Positions 25,272 to 34,646 of a stretch of DNA of 64,000 bases are shown here, piece by piece. The notes beneath the pieces are model-generated. The model did no database searches. It saw nothing but the letters and a program-made list of their open reading frames with translations, and was not told the DNA's origin. Position 1 is the stretch's first letter. Every line of letters begins with the position of its first letter. A program made the position numbers and the translations under genes. Origin of the DNA: Acidobacteriota bacterium (GTDB lineage Bacteria > Pseudomonadota > Alphaproteobacteria > Caulobacterales > Hyphomonadaceae); assembly GCA_016712445.1 (NCBI GenBank), contig JADJRB010000001.1, forward strand, positions 124,001 to 188,000. The letters run 5' to 3'.

Positions 25272-26723
25272 ATGGCCTATTTCGACAATGATGACGACAA
25301 GCCACGCGAAGAGTGCGGCGTTATTGGTGTGTTCGGCAACAAGGAAGCGAGCCTGCTGACAGCGCTCGGCCTGCACGCCCTGCAGCACCGCGGACAGGAA
25401 GCCTGCGGCATCGTCAGCTTTGACGGCAAGCGCTTCAACTCCGAGCGCCACATGGGCCTGGTGGGTGAGCATTTCGGCGGCGACCTGCGCACGCGCCTGC
25501 CCGGCCATGCCGCCATCGGCCACAACCGGTACTCCACGCAGGGCCGGCCGATGCTGCGCAATATCCAGCCGGTCTTTGCCGACCTCGCGCTCGGCGGCTT
25601 TGCGGTGGCCCACAACGGCAACCTGACCAACGCCCGCGACGTGCGCCAGCAGCTCGTGCGCAACGGCTCGATCTTCCAGTCCACCATGGACACCGAAGTC
25701 ATTCTCCACCTCGTGGCCCGCAGCCCCAAGAAACGTTTTGTCGACCGCCTGATCGACGCGCTGCACCAGATCGAGGGCGGCTACGCGCTCGTCGGCCTGA
25801 CCGGCAAGAAGCTGATCGGCGCGCGCGATCCCATCGGCCTGCGCCCGCTGGTGCTCGGCCGCCTCGGCACCGGCTACGTGCTCGCCTCGGAGACCTGCGC
25901 GCTCGACATCATCGGCGCCGAATTCGTGCGCGAGATCGAGAATGGCGAAGTGGTCGTCATTTCCGAAAACGGTATCGAGAGCTTCCGTGCCTTTGCGCCT
26001 CGCCCGCCGAGCCCGTGCGCCTTCGAGTATGTCTACTTCGCGCGGCCGGACAGCTTCATCCAGGGCCGCTCGGTTTACGAAGTGCGCCGCCGGATGGGTC
26101 ATCAGCTCGCCGCCGAGACGCCTGCAGAGGCCGACGTGATCGTGCCGGTGCCGGACTCCGGCGTGCCGGCCGCGCTCGGCTTCTCCGAAGCGTCCGGCAT
26201 CCCGTTCCAGATGGGCATCATTCGCAACCACTATGTGGGGCGTACCTTCATCCAGCCGACGCAGACCGGCCGACAGACCGCGATTTCCAAGAAGCACAGC
26301 CCGAACCGAGCGGTGCTCGAAGGCAAGCGCGTGATCCTGGTCGACGACTCCATCGTGCGCGGCAACACCTCGAAAAAGATCGTCCAGATGGTGCGCGAGG
26401 CCGGCGCCCGCGAGATCCATTTCCGCTCCGCCTCGCCGCCGATCCTGAACCCGGACTTCTACGGCATCGACATGGCCGGCAAGTCCGAGTTGTTCGCCGC
26501 GAACCACACGCATGAGGAAATGGTCAAGGAGCTGAAGGTCGAAAGCCTCGGCTTCCTGTCGGTGCCGGGCCTTTACAAGGCCATCGGCGAGCCGGTGCGC
26601 AACACCATGCTCCCGCAATTTGCCGACCATTGCTTCACCGGCGAATACCCGACCCCGCTGGTCGACTACCAGCAGGACCAGGCCGACAAGGAACGCCAGC
26701 TCTCCTTGCTGGACGACGTGTAA
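25272..26723 (+). CDS. purF: amidophosphoribosyltransferase
   Basis: A 483-aa enzyme for the first step of purine synthesis (PRPP plus glutamine to phosphoribosylamine). The Ntn nucleophile Cys follows a short propeptide (MAYFDNDDDKPREECGVIGV). The glutaminase domain has LHALQHRGQEACGI and GHNRYSTQG; the PRTase PRPP loop is VILVDDSIVRGNTSKKIV near residue 360. The propeptide suggests the Bacillus-type class processed at Cys. It is followed 22 nt later by an SDR gene, a pairing seen in many alphaproteobacteria. Confidence 0.97.
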   Translation: MAYFDNDDDKPREECGVIGVFGNKEASLLTALGLHALQHRGQEACGIVSFDGKRFNSERHMGLVGEHFGGDLRTRLPGHAAIGHNRYSTQGRPMLRNIQPVFADLALGGFAVAHNGNLTNARDVRQQLVRNGSIFQSTMDTEVILHLVARSPKKRFVDRLIDALHQIEGGYALVGLTGKKLIGARDPIGLRPLVLGRLGTGYVLASETCALDIIGAEFVREIENGEVVVISENGIESFRAFAPRPPSPCAFEYVYFARPDSFIQGRSVYEVRRRMGHQLAAETPAEADVIVPVPDSGVPAALGFSEASGIPFQMGIIRNHYVGRTFIQPTQTGRQTAISKKHSPNRAVLEGKRVILVDDSIVRGNTSKKIVQMVREAGAREIHFRSASPPILNPDFYGIDMAGKSELFAANHTHEEMVKELKVESLGFLSVPGLYKAIGEPVRNTMLPQFADHCFTGEYPTPLVDYQQDQADKERQLSLLDDV

Positions 26724-26745
26724 GCCGCGCGCTACACGGCGCGCC

Positions 26746-27462
26746 ATGACCCATTCGCCCCGCCTCGTTCTCGTCACCGGCGCTTCGCGCGGCATCGGCC
26801 GCGCCGCCGCGCTAGCACTCGCCCGGCAAGGCGACCTCGTGATCGCCATTGCCCGCTCGAAAGCGGCGCTCGAGAAGCTCGACGACGAGATCCGCGCGCT
26901 GGGTTCCGAGGCGCTGCTGGTGCCGATGGACCTGAAGGACACCAAAGGGATCGAAACGCTCGGCAAGGTGCTCGGCGAACGCTTTGGCCGCCTCGACGGA
27001 TTCGTCGCGAATGCGGGCCTGCTCGGCACGCTCGGCCCGCTCGAGACCTGCGGGCCGCGCAGCCTTGAGGAGACGATCCACGTGAACCTCACCGCCAACG
27101 CGCACCTGATCCGCGCGCTCGGCCCACTGCTGCACCAGTCGGGCGCGCCGCGCGCAGTGTTCGTCACTTCCGGCGTCGTGCCGCGTCCGCGTGCGTTCTG
27201 GGGGCCGTACCAGGCGTCCAAGGCCGGCCTCGAAGCGCTGGTGAAAGCCTGGGCGGACGAGAACGAGAAGATGGCGCTACGCGTCAACCTGTTCGACCCC
27301 GGCGCCGTGCGCACCGGCATGCGCGCCGAAGCGATGCCCGGCGAAGACCCGATGACACTGCCGACGCCTGACGAGGTCGCGAGGGAACTCGTCAAGCTCG
27401 TCAGCGCTGGCGAGACGCGCACCGGCGCCCGTATCGTCTACCGCGAAGTCGTTTCGAACTGA
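26746..27462 (+). CDS. SDR-family oxidoreductase
   Basis: A 238-aa short-chain dehydrogenase from the ATG at 26746. The cofactor motif is VLVTGASRGIGRAAALAL; NAG is in FVANAGLLGTL; the catalytic Ser is in FVTSGVVPRPR and the Tyr/Lys in YQASKAGLEALVKAW. It resembles YciK-like SDRs downstream of purF. Its substrate is unknown. Confidence 0.88.
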   Translation: MTHSPRLVLVTGASRGIGRAAALALARQGDLVIAIARSKAALEKLDDEIRALGSEALLVPMDLKDTKGIETLGKVLGERFGRLDGFVANAGLLGTLGPLETCGPRSLEETIHVNLTANAHLIRALGPLLHQSGAPRAVFVTSGVVPRPRAFWGPYQASKAGLEALVKAWADENEKMALRVNLFDPGAVRTGMRAEAMPGEDPMTLPTPDEVARELVKLVSAGETRTGARIVYREVVSN

Positions 27463-27537
27463 TCCGCCGGGGGCGATTTCGCCCGGATTGACGCCGCTTA
27501 CCGCCTCCGGGATACTCTCCGCTGGGGGGACATCCGC

Positions 27538-28308
27538 ATGCAGCCTGCCGACACGGAATTGCCGGACCGTCCCGCTGCCCGCAAACGGCCGGCCCGCAGC
27601 CGCTTCTTCCTTGCCGCTTCCGCCGTGATGACGGCCATTGTCTTCCTCGGCTTCCTGCCGAGCTTCTATGCCCGGCCATATTTCCGGGACACCCCCCTTC
27701 CGGCCTACCTCATCCTGCACGGCCTGATCATGACGGCTTGGCAGTCGATGTTCCTTATACAGACGACATTGATTGCCCGGCGCAACACCCGTCTCCACCG
27801 CCAGCTCGGCGTCGCAGGTGCTGCACTGGCTGCACTTGTGGTCATCGCTGGCGTCTATGCAACGCTTCGCCAACCCGGCTTCTACGCGGCGCGGGCCATC
27901 GAACTGCCCTTCCCGCTTGAGCCGCTCGTGATTCCCAACCTGCTCGGCTTCCTCCTGTTCGGCAGCCTTGTCGCCGCCGCGATCCACTTTCGCCGCAACA
28001 GCGCTGCCCACAGCCGCCTCTTCTTCTGGGCTTTCGTCGTAACGATGGGGCCGGCCGTCACCCCGGTGCGCACGCTCGGCTCGATCATCGCGCCTTACTT
28101 CCCGGTGACCTTTCCGCCGGAAATCGCGCTGGTGTGGATCGCCTGGGCGGCGATCCTGATCCACGACTGGACAAGTGCCCGCAGGTTCCACCCGGTGTCC
28201 GTGGCCGGAGGATTCCTCATTCTCTTCGTCACTTTCTCGATCGTCGACTGGGTCTTGCTGATCGAGCCGCTCGGCGACTGGACGCGCTCGCTGGAAGCCT
28301 GGCGCTAG
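27538..28308 (+). CDS. polytopic membrane protein, unknown
   Basis: A 256-aa protein with a basic N-terminus and about seven helices, such as FFLAASAVMTAIVFLGFLPS, LGVAGAALAALVVIAGVYAT and PNLLGFLLFGSLVAAAIHFR. Conserved-looking polar positions are in LILHGLIMTAWQSMFLIQTT and NTRLHRQLG, where the His residues could bind heme or metal as in DUF2306-like proteins, but no family is certain. It ends convergent with the oxidoreductase gene, overlapping by 4 nt. Confidence 0.7.
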   Translation: MQPADTELPDRPAARKRPARSRFFLAASAVMTAIVFLGFLPSFYARPYFRDTPLPAYLILHGLIMTAWQSMFLIQTTLIARRNTRLHRQLGVAGAALAALVVIAGVYATLRQPGFYAARAIELPFPLEPLVIPNLLGFLLFGSLVAAAIHFRRNSAAHSRLFFWAFVVTMGPAVTPVRTLGSIIAPYFPVTFPPEIALVWIAWAAILIHDWTSARRFHPVSVAGGFLILFVTFSIVDWVLLIEPLGDWTRSLEAWR

Positions 28309-29225
28309 TCCACGCCTGCCAGCACAGCTGCTTCTGCCGCCTCCGCCATCGCCACAGCCGCCACCGTGCCATGTGCCGGAACCGGGCTGCGCGCGAGGCC
28401 GAGGCAGGCGGCGTAGAAGCCTTCGTCCGCGGCGCCGAGCGGATCCGGCAGGTCGGCGGCGATGTCGACCTTCACTTCATACGGCGTCGTGTTCTTCAGC
28501 TTGCGCGTCAGGAAGTCGATGTCGATCTCGCCTGACGGATAGACCACACGCATCGTCCGTTCACGGATTTCCGCCGCGCGGCTGGCGCGCAGCTTCGCCT
28601 TGCCGCCGCTCGCATAGGTGAAGACGGCTTCGGCTTCGTCGATATGGCTGGAGTGGACGCGCCGCCCGTTCGCCTCGACACCGGTGAACTCCCGGCCCAG
28701 CATCATCGCGGCAAGGTCGAGATCGTGGATCATCAGGTCCCAGATCACCGAGACGTCGCCCGCGCGCCCGCCCGGCGCCGGCGGGCCGGAGCGCACGGAC
28801 TCCACCAGCAGCGGCGTTTCCGGAATGGCCAGCACGCCCATCGCCTTCGCAACGAACCGCTCCTGATGACCGACCTGCAGGATACGCCCGCGCGCCGCGG
28901 CTTCGTCCGCAAGGTCGCGCGCCGCGAGGCCGGACAGGGCCAGCGGCTTCTCGACCAGCACATGGCAATGCGCCTCGATCGCCTCGCGCGTCAGTTTCTC
29001 GTGCCAGGTGGCGGGCACGGCAATCACCACCGCGTCGCAGACCTTCAGGAACTCTGCGTAGTTGTCGTATCCCTTGGCGCCGAATGTTTCGGCGATCTTC
29101 TCCGCCCGGGCGAGGTCCACGTCAAAGATGCCCATCAGGTCCGCGCGGGCCGAGGCCGCCGCCTTTTGCGCGTGGTAGTTCCCGAACACGCCGGCGCCCG
29201 CGACGCCCACCTTCAGCTTGGTCAT
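28305..29225 (-). CDS. Gfo/Idh/MocA-family oxidoreductase
   Basis: A 306-aa NAD(P)-dependent sugar-type dehydrogenase. The N-terminal Rossmann motif is VGVAGAGVFGNYHAQKA and the catalytic-lysine motif HVLVEKPLALSGLAA is near residue 95. The GHQERF and IHDLDLAAMMLG segments resemble the group acting on nucleotide sugars. The substrate is not identifiable. It ends convergent with the membrane protein gene and is preceded by the alpha/beta hydrolase gene on the same strand, 67 nt away. Confidence 0.85.
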   Translation of the reverse strand: MTKLKVGVAGAGVFGNYHAQKAAASARADLMGIFDVDLARAEKIAETFGAKGYDNYAEFLKVCDAVVIAVPATWHEKLTREAIEAHCHVLVEKPLALSGLAARDLADEAAARGRILQVGHQERFVAKAMGVLAIPETPLLVESVRSGPPAPGGRAGDVSVIWDLMIHDLDLAAMMLGREFTGVEANGRRVHSSHIDEAEAVFTYASGGKAKLRASRAAEIRERTMRVVYPSGEIDIDFLTRKLKNTTPYEVKVDIAADLPDPLGAADEGFYAACLGLARSPVPAHGTVAAVAMAEAAEAAVLAGVD

Positions 29226-29292
29226 GTCCGCTCTGCCCTTGTCCTGTCAGTCCCGTTTCCGCCCCCGCAAGGGCGCCAAGCACGCCCCGCCG

Positions 29293-30261
29293 TCAAGCCG
29301 GTTCGGCAGCGCGCGCGGCGTGAACGCCGAGCCCGGTGGCGAGGCTTTCGAGATAGTCGGCCTCGAACCGCTTCGCGACGCGCGCCTCGGTCGCCCACTG
29401 GAAGGCGTGGTAAGCGCCCGGATAGATGTGCAGCTCGGCAAGGCCGCCTTCGGCCATGATCCGGCGCGCATAGGCGATGTTCTCGTCGAGGAAGAGGTCG
29501 AGCGCGCCGACGCTGATCCAGGTGGGCGGCAGCCCTGCCAGCGAGGTGGCGCGCGCGGGCACAGCGGGCGCTGCCGGCGCAGCGCCGCCGAGATAGGCGC
29601 CCCATCCGAACACGTTGCAGTCCGGCGTCCAGACATATTCGCCGATCAGCGGATCGGGCTTGGCTCCCGGCCCGGTCGTCCGGTCGTCGAGCATCGGATA
29701 GACGAGATGCTGGAAGGCGATCCTGTGCCGCCCCTCGTCGCGGGCGCGCAGCACGGTCGCCGCTGCGAGCCCGCCGCCGGCACTGTCACCGCCAACCGCG
29801 ATGCGGGCCGGATCGATGCCGAGCGTCGCCGCATTCGCCACCATCCAGTCGAGCGCTGCCATGCAATCACCCACCGGCGCAGGGTACGGGTGTTCAGGCG
29901 CCAGCCGATAGTCAGGCGAGACAACCACGATGCCGAGCTTCGAACAGACGCCGAGATTGCGGATGTCAGAGCCCTCCGGCGTACCGGCCACGTAGCCGCC
30001 GCCATGGATCTGCAGGAACGCGGCGCGGCCCGCAGCCTTGCCCTTCGGCTCGTAGACGAGGCAGCGCACCGGCGGCGCGCCGGCGAGGCCGGGCACGCTC
30101 ACCTCGCGTCGCGTCACGCCGAGCGCCGCTGCATCGCCCATCACCGCCATCGACTTCGACATCTCGCGCATGCCGGGCAGCGTTGCCGGGCTGAGATTTA
30201 GCGGCGGAAAGGCTTCCGCAACACCGAGCAGTTCGGGGTCGACGAGGTGACGCGATTTCAT
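29293..30261 (-). CDS. alpha/beta hydrolase, hormone-sensitive-lipase family
   Basis: A 322-aa esterase/lipase from the ATG at 30261 (MKSRHLVDPE). The oxyanion HGGG is in LQIHGGGYVAGTPEG, the nucleophile in VGGDSAGGGLAAATVL (GDSAG), the acid Asp in ISVGALDLFLDENIAYARR and the His in IYPGAYHAFQW. All three catalytic residues are present. Soluble, without a signal peptide. The likely role is ester hydrolysis in lipid or xenobiotic metabolism. Confidence 0.88.
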   Translation of the reverse strand: MKSRHLVDPELLGVAEAFPPLNLSPATLPGMREMSKSMAVMGDAAALGVTRREVSVPGLAGAPPVRCLVYEPKGKAAGRAAFLQIHGGGYVAGTPEGSDIRNLGVCSKLGIVVVSPDYRLAPEHPYPAPVGDCMAALDWMVANAATLGIDPARIAVGGDSAGGGLAAATVLRARDEGRHRIAFQHLVYPMLDDRTTGPGAKPDPLIGEYVWTPDCNVFGWGAYLGGAAPAAPAVPARATSLAGLPPTWISVGALDLFLDENIAYARRIMAEGGLAELHIYPGAYHAFQWATEARVAKRFEADYLESLATGLGVHAARAAEPA

Positions 30262-30417
30262 GGAAAGCCTCCCGGGCATGGTTTTCGGGCATCCTAACCC
30301 GCCATTCCCGCGCGACAAGCATTGACGCCGCGCCCGATAATCGCGCCGCGCCCCCTTCACACGGCGCGTCTCACGGTTCATGTGAACCGCAGACAAGAGA
30401 ATGCAAAGGTGACGGAC

Positions 30418-31440
30418 ATGACCCAGCTGACTTCAACCGAATGGTCTCTCGCGGCGCGCCCGGTGGGCATGCCCAAACTGTCGGACTTCCAGTCGAAATC
30501 AGTGCCCGTGCCTGCGCCGGCCAACGGCGAGATCCAGGTCATGAATACCTGGATGTCGGTTGATCCCTACATGCGCGGGCGCATGTATGACCGCGAAAGC
30601 TACGTGCCGCCGTTCCAGATCGGCGAGACGCTGCAGGGCGGCGCCGTGGGCCGCGTGACGGCATCGGCCCACCCGGACTACAAGGTCGGCGACCTCGTCT
30701 CCTCCTTCCTCGGCTGGCGCACTGCCTGGACGGCGAAGCCGGAAGCGGCGGCCGTCCAGAAACTGCCGGCCACCGGCCTTCCGGAAAGCGCCTTCCTCGG
30801 CGTGGCGGGCATGCCGGGCCTCACGGCCTATGCGGGCCTCCTGCGCGTTGCGGAGTTCAAGCCATCCGACACAGTGTTCGTGTCCGGCGCGGCCGGCGCG
30901 GTGGGCTCCACCGTTGTGCAGATCGCGAAACTCAAGGGCGCGACCGTGATCGGCTCGGCCGGCGGCGCGGAGAAGTGTGCGCTGGTCAAGTCGCTCGGCG
31001 CTGACCATGTGATCGATTACAAGCAGGCAAAAGGCTTTGACGGCCTCGTCGCCGCGCTGCGCGCCGCTGCGCCGAAAGGCATCGACGTGTATTTCGACAA
31101 TGTCGGCGGTGATCACCTGACGGCTGCGATCGAAGCCGCTCGCCCGCTCGCCCGCTTCGCGCTGTGCGGAATGATCGCGCAGTACAACGAGACCGGCAAG
31201 CCGGAAGGCCCGCACAACATCATCCAGGCGGTCGGCAAGCAGCTGAAGCTGCAAGGCTTCATCGTATCCAGCCATGCCGACCTTCAGCCCGCCTTCCTGG
31301 CCGACATGGCCAAGTGGATCGCCGGTGGCCAGATGAAGTTCGAGGAGACGGTGATGAACGGTATCGAGAAAGCGCCGGACGCCTTCCTCGGCCTGTTCAC
31401 CGGCGCCAACACCGGCAAGATGCTGGTCAAGCTCGCCTGA
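30418..31440 (+). CDS. NADP-dependent oxidoreductase, zinc-free MDR type (CurA-like)
   Basis: A 340-aa enzyme from the ATG at 30418, preferred over the GTG at 30409 because AAAGGTG lies 6 nt upstream. The MDR nucleotide motif is VFVSGAAGAVGSTVVQIAKL, with YFDNVGGDHLTAAI later; no zinc ligands. The N-terminal MSVDPYMRGRMYDRESYVPP is typical of the CurA/2-alkenal-reductase family that reduces alkenal double bonds. A 4-nt gap separates it from the next gene. Confidence 0.9.
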   Translation: MTQLTSTEWSLAARPVGMPKLSDFQSKSVPVPAPANGEIQVMNTWMSVDPYMRGRMYDRESYVPPFQIGETLQGGAVGRVTASAHPDYKVGDLVSSFLGWRTAWTAKPEAAAVQKLPATGLPESAFLGVAGMPGLTAYAGLLRVAEFKPSDTVFVSGAAGAVGSTVVQIAKLKGATVIGSAGGAEKCALVKSLGADHVIDYKQAKGFDGLVAALRAAAPKGIDVYFDNVGGDHLTAAIEAARPLARFALCGMIAQYNETGKPEGPHNIIQAVGKQLKLQGFIVSSHADLQPAFLADMAKWIAGGQMKFEETVMNGIEKAPDAFLGLFTGANTGKMLVKLA

Positions 31441-31444
31441 CGCC

Positions 31445-32365
31445 ATGGCTGCCCTGTTTGACGCATACATCATGGTGGACTGGAGCGCGGCCTCGAAGCC
31501 GGCGCTCGGCCCGAACTCGATCTGGATCGGCATGCTGGTCAAGGACGCGCGGCTGAAGCTGCAGTTCAAGGCGGTCAACATCGACACGCGCCTGAATGCC
31601 CGTGCCTTCCTCGAAGACATGATCGCCAAGCTGACGAAGCGCGGCGACAAGGTGCTGCTCGGGTTCGACTTCTCGCTCGGCTATCCGGCCGGCACGGCGA
31701 AGGCGCTCGGCCTGAAGACCGACACGCTGGCGCCGTGGGCGGCCATGCACGCGCTCCTCGCTTCGCGCTACAAGGACAAGCCGGACAACAATTCGCGCCC
31801 GCGCTTCGCCATCGCGGCGGGGCTCAACTATACGATCTCGAAGGGTCCGTTTCCGTTCTGGGGTACGCCGCCGGCGGACAAGGCGACGACGCTGTCGACG
31901 ACCAAGACCGAGTTCACGCCCGACAAGCCGGTCGCCGAATACCGCCTCGCCGAAGCACAGCTGCGCGCGCTTCCGGGCGCGTCGCCAAAGTCCTGCTGGC
32001 AACTTTACGGTGCAGGCTCGGTCGGCAGCCAGAGCCTCACCGGCATCCCGCACGTGCATGCGCTTCGCCAGTCCCTGCCGAACACCCGCATCTGGCCGTT
32101 CGAACTGGGTGAAGGCGGCCCGGTGACCGCGGAAATGCTCGACGGAATCGACGTAGTGATCGCCGAGATCTACCCCTCCCTGGTCAAGCCGAAGCCCGAA
32201 AAGGGAGAAGTGGCCGACGAGGCCCAGGTCCGCCAGATTGCCCGCCACTACGCAGATCTGGACGAAAAAGGGACACTTGGCGCCGCTTTTTCCACAGGCA
32301 AATCGTTTTCCCCGGAACAGATCGGGACCATTACCTCCGAAGAGGGCTGGATTCTCGGCGTATAG
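31445..32365 (+). CDS. conserved hypothetical, RNase H-like fold suspected
   Basis: A 306-aa soluble protein, 4 nt after the oxidoreductase and so likely co-transcribed. The N-terminus AYIMVDWSAASKPALGPNSI and the segment KVLLGFDFSLGYPAGTAKAL place acidic residues (VDWS, GFDFS) as in RNase H-like DUF429 folds. Similar proteins are often auto-named CbiG or molybdopterin-related, without support visible here. WQLYGAGSVGSQSLTGIPH and IAEIYPSLV are also conserved-looking. Function unknown. Confidence 0.65.
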   Translation: MAALFDAYIMVDWSAASKPALGPNSIWIGMLVKDARLKLQFKAVNIDTRLNARAFLEDMIAKLTKRGDKVLLGFDFSLGYPAGTAKALGLKTDTLAPWAAMHALLASRYKDKPDNNSRPRFAIAAGLNYTISKGPFPFWGTPPADKATTLSTTKTEFTPDKPVAEYRLAEAQLRALPGASPKSCWQLYGAGSVGSQSLTGIPHVHALRQSLPNTRIWPFELGEGGPVTAEMLDGIDVVIAEIYPSLVKPKPEKGEVADEAQVRQIARHYADLDEKGTLGAAFSTGKSFSPEQIGTITSEEGWILGV

Positions 32366-32464
32366 CCTGTGTCTATTGGGATTCCGGCGTATCCAAGGGA
32401 TTCGAATCGTGGGTAAGTCGGCCCAATGGCGTGCAAGCGTCATTTAATCTAGAGGAGAACCCCT

Positions 32465-32731
32465 ATGAACAAGGGTGAACTGACCAAAGCAGTCGCCAAC
32501 GCTTGCGGCATGTCGCAGAGCGACGCCGGCAAGGCTGTGGACGCTGTCTTTGACACCATCGCAGGCTCTGTGAAGGGTCGCGAGCAGGTTGCAATCGCTG
32601 GTTTCGGCACGTTCGTCGCCAAGACGCGCAATGCCCGTGAAGGCCGTAACCCGGCCACCAAGGAAGTGATCAAGATTCCGGAAAAGACGTCGGTGGCTTT
32701 CAAGCCGGCTTCGGTCCTCAAGGATATCTGA
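32465..32731 (+). CDS. hup: HU-family DNA-binding protein
   Basis: An 88-aa nucleoid protein. MNKGELTKAVANACGMSQSD and the beta-arm region VAIAGFGTFVAKTRNAREGRNPAT (GFGTF and R-NP motifs) are diagnostic. It has a good SD (GAGGAG at 32453). The 99-nt upstream gap should hold its promoter. A short GC hairpin (32739-32753) lies behind the stop and may end transcription. It bends and compacts DNA. Confidence 0.95.
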   Translation: MNKGELTKAVANACGMSQSDAGKAVDAVFDTIAGSVKGREQVAIAGFGTFVAKTRNAREGRNPATKEVIKIPEKTSVAFKPASVLKDI

Positions 32732-32743
32732 TCTTTCCGCCCC

Positions 32744-34177
32744 CTAGTGGGGCATCAAGACCGATCCGGCGGCGCGTTCCTCAAGGGGGCGCGCCGCTTT
32801 CCATTCCAGCAATGCCACCTGCAGCACGCCGGCGACGAACACACCGATCACCGCGCCGATGAGCACGCCGAAGGCGCCGAGTTGCAGCACGATGCCGAAC
32901 CAGTAGCAGGCCGGGATCATCACGACGAAGAAGCTGCCCAGATGGATGGCGCTCGGCAGCCAGACCATGCCCTGCGCCCGCAGCGCGAAGGACGCCGTCG
33001 CCTGCAGGCCGTCGAACACGGTCGCAATCGCTGCCAGCCAGAGCAGGCCCGCGATCGCCGGGGCGAGCGCAATGCCGCCGATGATGGCATCCTCGCGCAC
33101 CAGCAATTTCGAGATCGGCCCGGCAAATGCCACCAGCACGATGCCGAGGATGATGCCCATGACGATGGTGGCGACCACGCCCAGGCGCCCCGCATTACGC
33201 ACTTCCTGCACATTGCCGCGCCCCATCGCTTCCGCCACCCGCACAGACGTCGCCGAGGCGATGCCGAGGTAGAACATGAAGCAGAGGCCCATCATCTGCA
33301 CCGAATAGCCATAGACCGCGTTGGCTGCGATCGAGACCCAGGTCGCGATGATGAAGGTGATGTTGAACCCGCCCCATTCGGCGACGTTCGAGACGGCGGT
33401 GCCCGTGCCGACATCGAACTGCCGGCGTGCTTCGCCCTCGGCGGCCGGCGGCGAAGGCCGGAAGGCCGGCGTCACCAGCGCGACGAGCACCAGGAACACG
33501 ATCACCATCAGCCAGCGCGTGCCGGTCGTCGCCCAGGCGACGCCGTCGGCGCCCATCTGCGGGAAGCCCCAGTAGCCGCCCACCAGCGCGAGATCGACGA
33601 ACAGGTTGATCAGCACGCCGCCATACATCACCAGCGTCACCATCAGCGGGCGCCGCAGCGCCTCGAGATAGTAGCTGCAGGCCTGCGTGATCATGTGGCC
33701 GGTCAGGCCGATGGCGAGAATGCGCGTCACCGAGGCAGTGGAGCTCGCAACGACTTCCGGCGTCGCCGCGCGCTCAGCCTCGCTGGCCGGGGCAATCGTC
33801 ACGAACAGCCAGTGGAACAGCGCGCCTGCGGTCGGCAGCAGCAGCGCGGTCAGCGCCGCCCCGAGCAGGACGGCCCAGACAAGGCCGCGACGGAAGACAC
33901 GGCCGGAGCCTGCCTCGCGGCCGACACCCAGCATTTCCGAAGTCAGCACCTGAACGCCGAGCAGGATGCCAAGGCCGAGCCCCAGCGACACGCCGATCGG
34001 CAGCCAGCTGGAGAGCACATAAGCAAGCTCCTGCGGCGCGAACTGGCCGAGCACGATCGCATCGGTGAGGCCCATCAGCATCATCGCCATGCGGCTGACC
34101 GCAATCGGCACCGACAGGCGCAGAAGGTCCGCAATATCGGATGGGCGAGCCCAGGCGGGCAGCCGTGACGTCGTCAT
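32744..34177 (-). CDS. MATE-family efflux transporter
   Basis: A 477-aa protein with 12 predicted helices in two MatE halves. The first half begins LLRLSVPIAVSRMAMMLMGL with TDAIVLGQFAPQELA; the second half contains NVAEWGGFNITFIIATWVSI. MATE proteins export cationic compounds using Na+ or H+. Convergent with hup, with 12 nt between stops. Substrate not inferable. Confidence 0.9.
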   Translation of the reverse strand: MTTSRLPAWARPSDIADLLRLSVPIAVSRMAMMLMGLTDAIVLGQFAPQELAYVLSSWLPIGVSLGLGLGILLGVQVLTSEMLGVGREAGSGRVFRRGLVWAVLLGAALTALLLPTAGALFHWLFVTIAPASEAERAATPEVVASSTASVTRILAIGLTGHMITQACSYYLEALRRPLMVTLVMYGGVLINLFVDLALVGGYWGFPQMGADGVAWATTGTRWLMVIVFLVLVALVTPAFRPSPPAAEGEARRQFDVGTGTAVSNVAEWGGFNITFIIATWVSIAANAVYGYSVQMMGLCFMFYLGIASATSVRVAEAMGRGNVQEVRNAGRLGVVATIVMGIILGIVLVAFAGPISKLLVREDAIIGGIALAPAIAGLLWLAAIATVFDGLQATASFALRAQGMVWLPSAIHLGSFFVVMIPACYWFGIVLQLGAFGVLIGAVIGVFVAGVLQVALLEWKAARPLEERAAGSVLMPH

Positions 34178-34254
34178 CCTGCCCTCCCTGTTTGACCCGG
34201 TTTCTGAGCAGCCGGGCGTGATGGCTCAAAATCACGCCCGGATCAAGGCAGGTC

Positions 34255-34599
34255 TCAATAGGCGACCAGAATATCGGCCGAAGACAAGGGCCGCATCTCG
34301 ACGGCGCCCGTCCAGCCGTTCACCTGCGGCACCACCAGCTCGCGGGCGGGCGGGGCCGGATAGGCGCTGTAGCCCGGCACAGCGTAGACCGGACGGCCCC
34401 AGGCATCGCGCGGCCCGCACCAGGCATAAGGCGCACACGGATTGCCATACGCGGTCGGCGGATATGAAGCAGCCGGCGGCAGCACCACCACTTCATAGCC
34501 CGCATACGGATCAAACGGCGGATCGCAGACCTGCGCCAGCGCCGGCGCTGCGCCGAACGACGTGATGAAAAGCGAAGCAAGGACGGTGCGGACTTTCAT
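34255..34599 (-). CDS. hypothetical secreted protein, Pro/Tyr-rich
   Basis: A 114-aa protein with a clear signal peptide (VLASLFITSFGAAPALAQ, cleavage at ALA-Q). The mature 90 residues are rich in Pro, Tyr, Ala and Val, with four Cys (VCDPPFDPYAGYEVV, GNPCAPYAWCGPRDAWG). No family recognised. It is the first of three secreted-protein genes on the minus strand (34255-36232). Confidence 0.65.
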   Translation of the reverse strand: MKVRTVLASLFITSFGAAPALAQVCDPPFDPYAGYEVVVLPPAASYPPTAYGNPCAPYAWCGPRDAWGRPVYAVPGYSAYPAPPARELVVPQVNGWTGAVEMRPLSSADILVAY

Positions 34600-34646
34600 G
34601 TTCAGTCTCCTGAGGGTCGGTAAGGCAGCCCCACGCTGCCCTTTAA

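Noticed and set aside
32747..34168. 473-codon plus-strand frame opposite the MATE gene
   Set aside because: His/Asp/Arg-rich shadow; the minus strand gives a 12-helix MATE protein.
34624..34640. GGCAGC/GCTGCC hairpin as terminator of the gene ending at 34647
   Set aside because: Only six base pairs and no T-tract on the minus strand; too weak to list.
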